Assembly (NCBI GenBank): GCA_030765055.1
Contig: JAUKNK010000148.1
Coordinates: forward strand, 265,501 to 329,500
DNA: 64,000 nucleotides
Direction of reading: 5' to 3'
Origin: Mantis religiosa
Lineage: Eukaryota; Arthropoda; Insecta; Mantodea; Mantidae
The notes under the pieces are model-generated. The model was given only the letters and a program-made list of their open reading frames with translations, did not search any database and was not told the DNA's origin. A program made the translations under genes and the position numbers. Shown one piece after another: positions 26,642 through 38,278 of this stretch (the stretch's first letter is position 1; every line of letters begins with the position of its first letter).

Positions 26642-26654
26642 ATCGGCGAAGCGG
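26642..26654 (-). repeat. Right terminal inverted repeat of the piggyBac-like element
   Basis: ATCGGCGAAGCGG on the plus strand gives CCGCTTCGCCGAT read inward. It shares CC..TTC.CCGAT with the left end. TTAA follows at once. Confidence 0.75.
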
Positions 26655-26658
26655 TTAA
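26655..26658. repeat. Right TTAA target site duplication
   Basis: This is the second copy of the target TTAA. The satellite resumes with GCGCACAAATAGACCCC, exactly the continuation found after the intact site at 11455-11458. Confidence 0.9.
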
Positions 26659-29600
26659 GCGCACAAATAGACCCCAAACCTACAGTTAGATACAGCACCA
26701 TATACCAGCAGAACCTATAACTGTTATCTGTTAAGTGCACAAATAGACCCCAATCCTACAGATATATAGAGCGGCATATACCAGCACAACCTATAACTGT
26801 TATCTGTTAAGTGCACAAATAGACCCCAATCCTACAGTTAGTTACAGCACCATATCCCAGCACAACCTATAACTGTTATCTGTTAAGTACACAAATAGAC
26901 CCCAATCCTACAGTTAGATACAGCGGCATCTACCAGCACAACCTATAACTGTTATCTGTTAAGTGCACAAATAGACCCTAAACCTACAGTTAGATACAGC
27001 GGCATTTCCCAGCACAACCTATAACTGTTATCTGTTAAGTGCACAAATAGACCCCAATCCTACAGTTAGATACAGCACCATATACCAGCAGAACCTATAA
27101 CTGTTATCTGTTAAGTACACAAATAGACCTTAATCCTACAGTTAGATATAGCGGCATATACCAGCACAACCTATAACTGTTATCTGTTAAGTGCACAAGT
27201 AGACCCCAATCCTAGGGTTAGATACAGCACCATATCCCAGCACAACGTATAACTGTTATCTGTTAAGTGCACAAATAGTCCCCAATTCTACTGTTAGATA
27301 CAGCAGCATATCCCAGCACAACCTATATTTGTTATCTGTTAAGTGCACAATTAGACCCCAATCCTACAGTTAGATACAGCACCATATCCCAGCACAACCT
27401 ATAACTGTTATCTGTTAAGTACACAAATAGTCCCCAATTCTACTGTTAGATACAGCAGCATATCCCAGCACAACCTATATTTGTTATCTGTTAAGTGCAC
27501 AATTAGACCCCAATCCTACAGTTAGATACAGCGGCATATCCCAGCACAACCCATATCTGTTATCTGTTAAGTGCACAAATAGACCCCAAACCTACAGTTG
27601 GATACAGCACCATATACCAGCAGAACCTTTATTTGAAATCTGATTAGTGCACAAATAGACCCAAATCCTACAGTTAGATACAGCGGCATATCCTAGCACA
27701 ACCTATAACTGTTATCCGTTAAGTGCACAAATAGACCCCAATCGTACAGTTAGATACAGCGACATATCCCAGCACAACCTATAACTGTTATCTGTTAAGT
27801 GCACAAATAGACCCCAATCCTACAGTTAGATACAGCACCATATCTAAGCACAACCTATAACTGTTATCTGTTAAGTGCACAAATAGACCCCAATCCTACA
27901 GTTATATACAGCGGCATATCCAAGCACAACCTATAACTGTTATCTGTTATGTGCACAAATAGACCCCACTCCTACAGTTAGATACAGCGGCATATACCAG
28001 CAGAACCCATATTTGAAATCTGATTAGTGCACAAATAGACCACAATCCTACAGTTAGATACAGCGGCATATCCCAGCACAACCTATAACTGTTATCTGTT
28101 AAGGGCACAAATAGTCCCAAATTCTACTGTTAGATACAGCAGCATATCCCAGCACTACCTATATTTTTTATCTGTTAAGTGCACGATTAGACCCCAATCC
28201 TACAGTTAGATACAGCACCATATTCCAGCACAACCTATAACTGTTATCTGTTAAGTGCACAAATAGACCTTAATCCTACTGTTAGATACAGCACCATATA
28301 CTTGCACAACCTATATTTGAAATCTGATTAGTGCACAAATAGACCCCAATCCTACAGTTAGATACAGCGGCATATCCCAGCACAACCTATAACTGATATC
28401 TGTTAAGTGCACAAATAGACCCCAATCCTACAGTTAGATACAGCGGCATATACCAGCAGAACCCATATTTGAAATCTGATTAGTGCACAAATAGACCACA
28501 ATCCTACAGTTAGATACAGCGGCATATCCCAGCACAACCTATAACTGTTATCTGTTAAGTGCACAAATAGACCCCAATCCTACAGTTAGATACATCAGCA
28601 AATCCCAGCACAACCTATAACTGTTATCTGTTAAGTGCACAAATAGTCCCCAATTCTACTGTTAGATACAGCAGGATATCCCAGCACAACCTATATTTGT
28701 TATCTGTTAAGTGCACAATTAGACCCCAATCCTACAGTTAGATACAGCGGCATATCCCAGCACAACCTATATCTGTTATCTGTTAAGTGCACAAATAGAC
28801 CCCAATCCTACAGTTAGATACAGCGGCATATCCCACCACAACCTATAACTGTTATCTGTTAAGTGCACAAATAGACCCCAATCCTACAGTTAGATACAGC
28901 GGCATATCCCAGCACAACCTATAACTGTTTTCTGATATGTGCACAAATAGACCTTATTCCTACAGTTAGATACAGCGGCATATCCTAGCACAACCTATAA
29001 CTTTTATCTGTTAAGTGCACAAATAGACCCAATCCTACAGTTAGATACAGCGTCATATCCCAGCACAACCTATTGCTGTTATCTGTTAAGTGCACAAATA
29101 GACCCCAATCCTACCGTTAGATACAGCAGCATATCCCAGCACAACCTATAACTGTTATCTGTTAAGTGCACAAATAGTCCCCAACAACCTATATTTGAAA
29201 TCTGATTAGTGCACAAATACACTCCAATCCTACAGTTAGATACAGCGGCATATCCCAGCACAACCTATAACTGTTATCTGTTAAGTGCACAAATAGACCC
29301 CAATCCTACAGTTAGATACAGCGGCATATACCAGCACAACCTATAACTGTTATTTGTTAAGTGCACAAATGGACGCCAATCCTACAGTTAGATACAGCGG
29401 CATATACCAGCAGAACCCATATTTGAAATCTGATTAGTGCACAAATAGACCCCAATCCTACAGTTAGATACATCAGCAAATCCCAGCACAACCTATAACT
29501 GTTATCCGTTAAGTGCACAAATAGACCCCAATCCTACAGTTAGATACAGCGGCATATACCAGCACAACCTACAACTGTTAACTGTTAAGTGCACAAATAG

Positions 29601-30180
29601 ACCCCAATCTTACAGTTAGATACAGGGGCATATACCAGCACAACCTATAACTGTTATCTGTTAAGTGCACAAATTGACCCCAATCCTACAGTTAGATACA
29701 GCGGCATATCCCAGCACAACCTATAACTGTTATCTGTAAGGTGCACAAATAGACCCCAATCCTACAGTTTGATACAGCGGCATATACCAGCACAACCTAT
29801 AACTGTTATCTGTTAAGTGCACAAATAGACGCCAATCCTACAGTTAGATACAGCACCATATCCCAGCACAACCTATAACTGTTATCTGTTAAGTGCACAA
29901 ATAGTGCCCAATTCTACTGTTAGATACAGCAGCATATCCCAGCACAACCTATATTTGTTTTCTGTTAAGTGCACAATTAGACCCCAATCCTACAGTTAGA
30001 CACAGCACCATATCCCAGCACAACCTATAACTGTTATCTGTTAAGTACACAAATAGACCTTAATCCTACAGTTTGATACAGCGGCATATACCAGCACAAC
30101 CTATAAATGTTATCTGCTAAGTGCACAAATAGACCCCAATCCTAGGGTTAGATACAGCACCATATCCCAGCACAACCTAT

Positions 30181-31427
30181 ATCTGTTATCTGTTAAGTGC
30201 ACAAATAGTCCCCAATTCTACTGTTAGATACAGCAGCATATCCCAGCACAACCTATATTTGTTATCTGTTAAGTGCACAATTAGACTTCAATCCTACAGT
30301 TAGATACAGCACCATATCCCAGCACAACCTATAACTGTTATCTGTTAAGTACACAAATAGTCCCCAATTCTACTGTTAGATACAGCAGCATATTCCAGCA
30401 CAACCTATATTTGTTATCTGTTAAGTGCACAATTAGACCCCAATCCTACAGTTAGATACAGCGGCATATCCCAGCACAACCTATATCTGTTATCTGTTAA
30501 GCGCACAAATAGACCCCAATCCTACAGTTAGATACAGCGGCATATACCAGCACAACCTATAACTGTTATCTGTTAAGTGCACAAATAGACCCCAAACCTA
30601 CAGTTAGATAAAGCACCATATACCAGCAGAACCTATATTTGAAATCTGATTAGTGCACAGATAGACCCCAATCCTACAGTTAGATACAGCGGCATATCCC
30701 AGCACAACCTATATTTGTTATCTGTTAAGTGCACAATTAGACCCCAATCCTACAGTTAGATACGGCACCATATCCCAGCACAACCTATAACTGTTATCTG
30801 TTAAGTGCACAAATAGACCTTAATCCTACAGTTAGATACAGCGGCATATCCTAGCACAACCTATAACTGTTATCTGTTAAGTGCACAAATAGACCCCAAT
30901 CCTACAGTTAGATACAGCGTCATATCCCAGCACAACCTATTACTGTTATCTGTTAAGTGCACAAATAGACCCCAATCCTACCGTTAGATACAGCAGCATA
31001 TCCCAGCACAACCTATAACTGTTATCTGTTAAGTGCACAAATAGTCCCCAACAACCTATATTTGAAATCTGATTAGTGCACAAATACACTCCAATCCTAC
31101 AGTTAGATACAGCGGCATATCCCAGGACAACCTATAACTGTTATCTGTTAAGTGCACAAATAGACCCCAATCCTACAGTTAGATACAGCGGCATTTACCA
31201 GCACAACCTGTAACTGTTATCTGTTAAGTGCACAAATAGACCCCAATCCTACAGTTAGATACAGCGGCATATCCCAGCACAACCTATAACTGTTATCTGT
31301 TAAGTGCACAAATAGACCCCAATCCTACAGTTAGATACAGCGGCATATCCAAGCACAACCTATAACTGTTATCCGTTAAGTGCACAAATAGACCCCAATC
31401 CTACAGTTAGATACAGCGGCATATCCC
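30181..31427 (+). repeat. Transition between A-type and B-type units
   Basis: Here the A-unit order breaks off after the CCTAGGGTTAG variant. Monomers typical of the right array begin, such as AGATACGGCACC and AGATAAAGCACC, which recur near 38980, 45950, 55370 and 62335. The exact exchange points fall inside identical monomers and cannot be placed. Confidence 0.6.
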
Positions 31428-34400
31428 AGCACAACCTATAACTGTTATCTGTTAAGTGCACAAATAGACCCCAATCCTACAGTTAGATACAGCGGCATAT
31501 ACCAGGACAACCTATAACTGTTATCTGATAAGTGCACAAATAGACCCTAAACCTACAGTTAGATACAGCGGCATTTCCCAGCACAACCTATAACTGTTAT
31601 CTGTTAAGTGCACAAATAGACCCCAATCCTACAGTTAGATACAGCACCATATACCAGCAGAACCTATAACTGTTATCTGTTAAGTACACAAATAGACCTT
31701 AATCCTACAGTTAGATATAGCGGCATATACCAGCACAACCTATAACTGTTATTTGTTAAGTGCACAAATGGACGCCAATCCTACAGTTAGATACAGCGGC
31801 ATATACCAGCAGAACCCATATTTGAAATCTGATTAGTGCACAAATAGACCACAATCCTACAGTTAGATACAGCGGCATATCCTAGCACTACCTATAACTG
31901 TTATCTGTTAAGTGCACAAGTAGACCCCAATCCTAGGGTTAGATACAGCACCATATCCCAGCACAACGTATAACTGTTATCTGTTAAGTGCACAAATAGT
32001 CCCCAATTCTACTGTTAGATACAGCAGCATATCCCAGCACAACCTATATTTGTTATCTGTTAAGTGCACAATTAGACCCCAATCCTACAGTTAGATACAG
32101 CACCATATCCCAGCACAACCTATAACTGTTATCTGTTAAGTACACAAATAGTCCCCAATTCTACTGTTAGATACAGCAGCATATCCCAGCACAACCTATA
32201 TTTGTTATCTGTTAAGTGCACAATTAGACCCCAATCCTACAGTTAGATACAGCGGCATATCCCAGCACAACCCATATCTGTTATCTGTTAAGTGCACAAA
32301 TAGACCCCAAACCTACAGTTAGATACAGCACCATATACCAGCAGAACCTTTATTTGAAATCTGATTAGTGCACAAATAGACCCAAATCCTACAGTTAGAT
32401 ACAGCGGCATATCCTAGCACAACCTATAACTGTTATCCGTTAAGTGCACAAATAGACCCCAATCGTACAGTTAGATACAGCGACATATCCCAGCACAACC
32501 TATAACTGTTATCTGTTAAGTGCACAAATAGACCCCAATCCTACAGTTAGATACAGCGGCATACACCAGCACAACCTATAACTGTTATCTGTTAAGTGCA
32601 CAAATAGACCCCAATCCTACAGTTAGATACAGCGGCATATCCAAGCACAACCTATAACTGTTATCTGTTATGTGCACAAATAGACCCCAATCCTACAGTT
32701 AGATACAGCGGCATATACCAGCAGAACCCATATTTGAAATCTGATTAGTGCACAAATAGACCACAATCCTACAGTTAGATACAGCGGCATATCCCAGCAC
32801 AACCTATAACTGTTATCTGTTAAGTGCACAAATAGTCCCAAATTCTACTGTTAGATACAGCAGCATATCCCAGCACTACCTATATTTGTTATCTGTTAAG
32901 TGCACGATTAGACCCCAATCCTACAGTTAGATACAGCACCATATCCCAGCACAACCTATAACTGTTATCTGTTAAGTGCACAAATAGACCTTAATCCTAC
33001 TGTTAGATACAGCACCATATACTTGCACAACCTATATTTGAAATCTGATTAGTGCACAAATAGACCCCAATCCTACAGTTAGATACAGCAGCATATCCCA
33101 GCACAACCTATAACTGATATCTGTTAAGTGCACAAATAGACCCCAATCCTACAGTTAGATACAGCGGCATATACCAGCAGAACCCATATTTGAAATCTGA
33201 TTAGTGCACAAATAGACCACAATCCTACAGTTAGATACAGCGGCATATCCCAGCACAACCTATAACTGTTATCTGTTAAGTGCACAAATAGACCCCAATC
33301 CTACAGTTAGATACATCAGCAAATCCCAGCACAACCTATAACTGTTATCTGTTAAGTGCACAAATAGTCCCCAATTCTACTGTTAGATACAGCAGCATAT
33401 CCCAGCACAACCTATATTTGTTATCTGTTAAGTGCACAATTAGACCCCAATCCTACAGTTAGATACAGCGGCATATCCCAGCACAACCTATATCTGTTAT
33501 CTGTTAAGTGCACAAATAGACCCCAATCCTACAGTTAGATACAGCGGCATATCCCACCAAAACCTATAACTGTTATCTGTTAAGTGCACAAATAGACCCC
33601 AATCCTACAGTTAGATACAGCGGCATATCCCAGCACAACCTATAACTGTTATCTGATATGTGCACAAATAGACCTTATTCCTACAGTTAGATACAGCGGC
33701 ATATCCTAGCACAACCTATAACTGTTATCTGTTAAGTGCACAAATAGACCCAATCCTACAGTTAGATACAGCGTCATATCCCAGCACAACCTATTGCTGT
33801 TATCTGTTAAGTGCACAAATAGACTCCAATCCTACCGTTAGATACAGCAGCATATCCCAGCACAACCTATAACTGTTATCTGTTAAGTGCACAAATAGTC
33901 CCCAACAACCTATATTTGAAATCTGATTAGTGCACAAATACACTCCAATCCTACAGTTAGATACAGCGGCATATCCCAGCACAACCTATAACTGTTATCT
34001 GTTAAGTGCACAAATAGACCCCAATCCTACAGTTAGATACAGCGGCATATACCAGCACAACCTATAACTGTTATCTGTTAAGTGCACAAGTAGACCCCAA
34101 TCCTAGGGTTAGATACAGCACCATATCCCAGCACAACGTATAACTGTTATCTGTTAAGTGCACAAATAGTCCCCAATTCTACTGTTAGATACAGCAGCAT
34201 ATCCCAGCACAACCTATATTTGTTATTTGTTAAGTGCACAATTAGACCCCAATCCTACAGTTAGATACAGCACCATATCCCAGCACAACCTATAACTGTT
34301 ATCTGTTAAGTACACAAATAGTCCCCAATTCTACTGTTAGATACAGCAGCATATCCCAGCACAACCTATATTTGTTATCTGTTAAGTGCACAATTAGACC

Positions 34401-37000
34401 CCAATCCTACAGTTAGATACAGCGGCATATCCCAGCACAACCCATATCTGTTATCTGTTAAGTGCACAAATAGACCCCAAACCTACAGTTGGATACAGCA
34501 CCATATACCAGCAGAACCTTTATTTGAAATCTGATTAGTGCACAAATAGACCCAAATCCTACAGTTAGATACAGCGGCATATCCTAGCACAACCTATAAC
34601 TGTTATCCGTTAAGTGCACAAATAGACCCCAATCGTACAGTTAGATACAGCGACATATCCCAGCACAACGTATAACTGTTATCCGTTAAGCGCACAAATA
34701 GACCCCAATCCTACAGTTAGATACAGCGGTATATCCCAGCACAACCTATAACTGTTATCTGTTAAGTGCACAAATAGACCACAATCTTACAGTTAGATAC
34801 AGCGGCATATACCAGCACAACCTATAACTGTTATCTGTTAAGTGCACAAATTGAACCCAATCCTACAGTTAGATACAGCGGCATATCCCAGCACAACCTA
34901 TAACTGTTATCTGTTAAGTGCACAAATAGACCCCAATCCTACAGTTAGATACAGCGGCATATACCAGCACAACCTATAACTGTTATCTGTTAAGTGCACA
35001 AATAGACCCCAATCCTAGCGTTAGATACAGCACCATATCCCAGCACAACCTATAACTGTTATCTGTTATGTGCACAAATAGACCTTAATCCTACAGTTAG
35101 ATACAGCGGCATATCCTAGCACAACCTATAACTGTTATCTGTTAAGTGCACAAATAGACCCCAATCCTACAGTTAGATACAGCGTCATATCCCAGCACAA
35201 CCTATTACTGTTATCTGTTAAGTGCACAAATAGACCCAAATCCTACCGTTAGATACAGCAGCATATCCCAGCACAACCTATAACTGTTATCTGTTAAGTG
35301 CACAAATAGTCCCCAACAACCTATATTTGAAATCTGATTAGTGCACAAATACACTCCAATCCTACAGTTAGATACAGCGGCATATCCCAGCACAACCTAT
35401 AACTGTTATCTGTTAAGTGCACAAATAGACGCCAATCCTACAGTTAGATACAGCGGCATATACCAGCAGAACCCATATTTGAAATCTGATTAGTGCACAA
35501 ATAGACCACAATCCTACGGTTAGATACAGCGGCATATCCTAGCTCTACCTATAACTGTTATCTGTTAAGTGCACAAATAGACCCCAATCCTAAAGTTAGA
35601 TACAGCGGCATATACCAGCACAACCTACAACTGTTATCTGTTAAGTGCACAAATAGACCCCAATCTTACAGTTAGATACAGCGGCATATACCAGTACAAC
35701 CTATAACTGTTATCTGTTAAGTGCACAAATTGACCCCAATCCTACAGTTAGATACAGCGGCATATCCCAGCACAACCTATAACTGTTATCTGTTAAGTGC
35801 ACAAATAGACCCCAATCCTACAGTTAGATACAGCGGCATATACCAGCACAACCTATAACTGTTATCTGTTAAGTGCACAAATAGATGCCAATCCTACAGT
35901 TAGATACAGCACCATATCCCAGCAGAACCTATAACTGTTATCTGTTAAGTGCACAAATAGTCCCCAATTCTACTGTTAGATACAGCAGCATATCCCAGCA
36001 CAACCTATATTTGTTTTCTGTTAAGTGCACAATTAGACCCCAATCCTACAGTTAGACACAGCACCATATCCCAGCACAACCTATAACTGTTATCTCTTAA
36101 GTACACAAATAGATCTTAATCCTACAGTTTGATACAGCGGCATATCCCAGCACAACCTATAAATGTTATCTGTTAAGTGCACAAATAGACCCCAATCCTA
36201 GGGTTAGATACAGCACCATATCCCAGCACAACCTATAACTGTTATCTGTTAAGTGCACAAATAGTCCCCAATTCCACTGTTAGATACAGCAGCATATCCC
36301 AGCACAACCTATATTTGTTATCTGTTAAGTGCACAATTAGACTCCAATCCTACAGTTAGATACAGCACCATATCCCAGCACAACCTATAACTGTTATCTG
36401 TTAAGTACACAAATAGTCCCCAATTCTACTTTAGATACAGCAGCATATCCCAGCACAACCTATATTTGTTATCTGTTAAGTGCACAATTAGACCCCAATC
36501 CTACAGTTAGATACAGCGGCATATCCCAGCACAACCTATATCTGTTATCTGTTAAGTGCACAAATAGACCCCAATCCTACAGTTAGATACAGCGGCATAT
36601 ACCAGCACAACCTATAACTGTTATCTGTTAAGTGCACAAATAGACCCCAAACCTACAGTTAGATACAGCACCATATACCAGCAGAACTTATATTTGAAAT
36701 CTGATTAGTGCACAGATAGACCCCAATCCTACAGTTAGATACAGCGGCATATCCCAGCACAACCTATATTTGTTATCTGTTAAGTGCACAATTAGACCCC
36801 AATCCTACAGTTAGATGCAGCACCATATCCCAGCACAACCTATAACTGTTATCTGTTAAGTGCACAAATAGACCTTAATCCTACAGTTAGATACAGCGGC
36901 ATATCCTAGCACAACCTATAACTGTTATCTGTTAAGTGCACAAATAGACCCCAATCCTACAGTTAGATACAGCGTCATATCCCAGCCCAACCTATTACTG

Positions 37001-37694
37001 TTATCTGTTAAGTGCACAAATAGACCCCAATCCTACCGTTAGATACAGCAGCATATCCCAGCACAACCTATAACTGTTATCTGTTAAGTGCACAAATAGT
37101 CCCCAACAACCTATATTTGAAATGTGATTAGTGCACAAATACACTCCAATCCTACAGTTAGATACAGCGGCATATCCCAGCACAACCTATAACTGTTATC
37201 TGTTAAGTGCAGAAATAGACCTTAATCCTACAGTTAGATACAGCGGCATATACCAGCACAACCTATAACTGTTATCTGTTAAGTGCACAAATAGACCCCA
37301 ATCCTACAGTTAGATACAGCGTCATATCCCAGCACAACCTATTACTGTTATCTGTTAAGTGCACAAATAGACCCCAATCCTACCGTTAGATACAGCAGCA
37401 TATCCCAGCACAACCTATAACTGTTATCTGTTAAGTGCACAAATAGTCCCCAACAACCTATATTTGAAATGTGATTAGTGCACAAATACACTCCAATCCT
37501 ACAGTTAGATACAGCACCATATCCCAGCACAACCCATAACTGTTATCTGTTAAGTGCACAAATAGACCCCAATCCTACAGTTAGATACAGCGGCATATAC
37601 CAGCACAACCTATAACTGTTATCTGTTAAGTGCACAAATAGACCCCAATCCTACAGTTAGATACAGCGGCATATCCCAGCACAACCTATAACTG
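37001..37694 (+). repeat. 347-bp local duplication around the short monomer
   Basis: The block containing the 43-bp short monomer occurs twice, 347 bases apart (short-monomer joints at 37099 and 37446). Both copies share the private change GAAATGTGATTAG. The same pair recurs near 43962, 53396 and 60357, so this duplication predates the 7-kb and 16.4-kb ones. Confidence 0.75.
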
Positions 37695-37797
37695 TTATCT
37701 GTTAAGTGCACAAATAGACCCCAATCCTACAGTTAGATACAGCGGCATATACCAGCACAAACTATAACTGTTATCTCTTAAGTGCACAAATAGACCC

Positions 37798-37801
37798 CAA
37801 T
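37798..37801. repeat. Possible CAAT target duplication left of LINE fragment 1
   Basis: CAAT belongs to the satellite string CCCCAATCC and also appears at the other end of the fragment (38279-38282). It may be a 4-bp target site duplication or only microhomology at the joint. Confidence 0.5.
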
Positions 37802-38278
37802 TGATATTGATATTGATATTGATAGTTTATTGATCCAGTTTATCTGATGTACATTGATTTTGGACACGTCATTTCTATACAAATTTAACAATTATGCTAG
37901 TACCAAATTCTTACATATATAATTTACAATTCATCTAGGCTGTATATACATTTATTTAACAAATATTGTTTTAATTTACTTTTAAATTTTGGTTTTGAGC
38001 TATTCGTCAAAATTTTTATCTCACTAGGTAGTTTATTATACAGTTTGATACCTCTGATATTAATGTCCTTTTCAGTGACACACCTGTTAATATTATACAT
38101 GTGATAGTTATCACCATTTCTTGTACTATAGTCGTGAATTTGGTTGTTTCGTACTAATGTAAGTCTATCTGTTATGAATAATATAGTTCTGTATATATAC
38201 AGAGAATAGACTGTGAACATATTTTTAGTTTTAAATGTTTCTCTGCATGATTCCCTTCCTTTTAGGCTATAAATAAGT
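37802..38278 (-). mobile_element. 5'-truncated LINE (non-LTR retrotransposon) 3' end, copy 1
   Basis: This is 477 bp of non-satellite DNA. Read on the minus strand it has the last 117 codons of a reverse-transcriptase ORF, a stop, about 120 bp of 3' UTR, AATAAA (37826-37831 on the plus strand as TTTATT) and a terminal tail of four TTGATA units (ATCAAT sense; 37801-37824). Truncation at the 5' end and a simple-repeat tail are typical of target-primed insertion by non-LTR elements. The paralogous uninterrupted site is at 279-282 and again near 8139. Confidence 0.85.
37924..38277 (-). pseudogene. LINE reverse-transcriptase ORF, C-terminal end, copy 1
   Basis: The frame is open from the truncation point to a stop, 117 residues. 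The region before the first ATG (at 38218-38220) is also open and in family style (SCRETFK), so the ATG is internal, not a real start. Motifs in order are TVYSLYIYRTILF, HDYSTRN, GIKLYNKLPSEIK, FKSKLKQYLL and YSLDEL. These form the characteristic tail that follows the reverse-transcriptase and thumb region in many arthropod and other invertebrate LINEs (Jockey/CR1-like group; I do not assign a clade). The catalytic domains (endonuclease and YxDD) are absent, so the fragment is dead. There is no internal stop, which suggests a young insertion or recent copying. Confidence 0.82.

Larger units (their letters stand above)
25204..26654 (-). mobile_element. Degenerate piggyBac-like DNA transposon
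   Basis: This 1,451-bp stretch is non-satellite DNA inserted precisely at a TTAA. Its left end is CCCTTTCACCGAT. The right end, read inward on the other strand, is CCGCTTCGCCGAT, which matches at 10 of 13 positions. Subterminal GACGTC-rich repeats follow the left end. On the minus strand, pieces of a piggyBac-type transposase are readable in three frames (25346-25893), and the right half has no recognisable coding. Known piggyBac elements are usually around 2-3 kb, so this copy appears internally deleted as well as mutated. The orientation is assigned from the relic gene. The paralogous empty site at 11455-11458 confirms both boundaries. Confidence 0.88.
21606..30180 (+). repeat. Higher-order unit A4, interrupted by a transposon
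   Basis: The unit matches A2 at an offset of 13,745 bases up to the insertion and at 15,200 bases after it. The difference of 1,455 equals the 1,451-bp element plus one 4-bp target duplication. The collinearity holds to about 29.4 kb; from there the order is closer to A1, with monomers missing. The right limit is approximate. Confidence 0.75.
26655..37801 (+). repeat. Satellite array between the piggyBac and the first LINE fragment
   Basis: The same 76-bp monomers continue in the same orientation. This covers the rest of unit A4, a transition block (about 30181-31427) and the first 6.4 kb of block B1. No gene is present. Confidence 0.97.
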
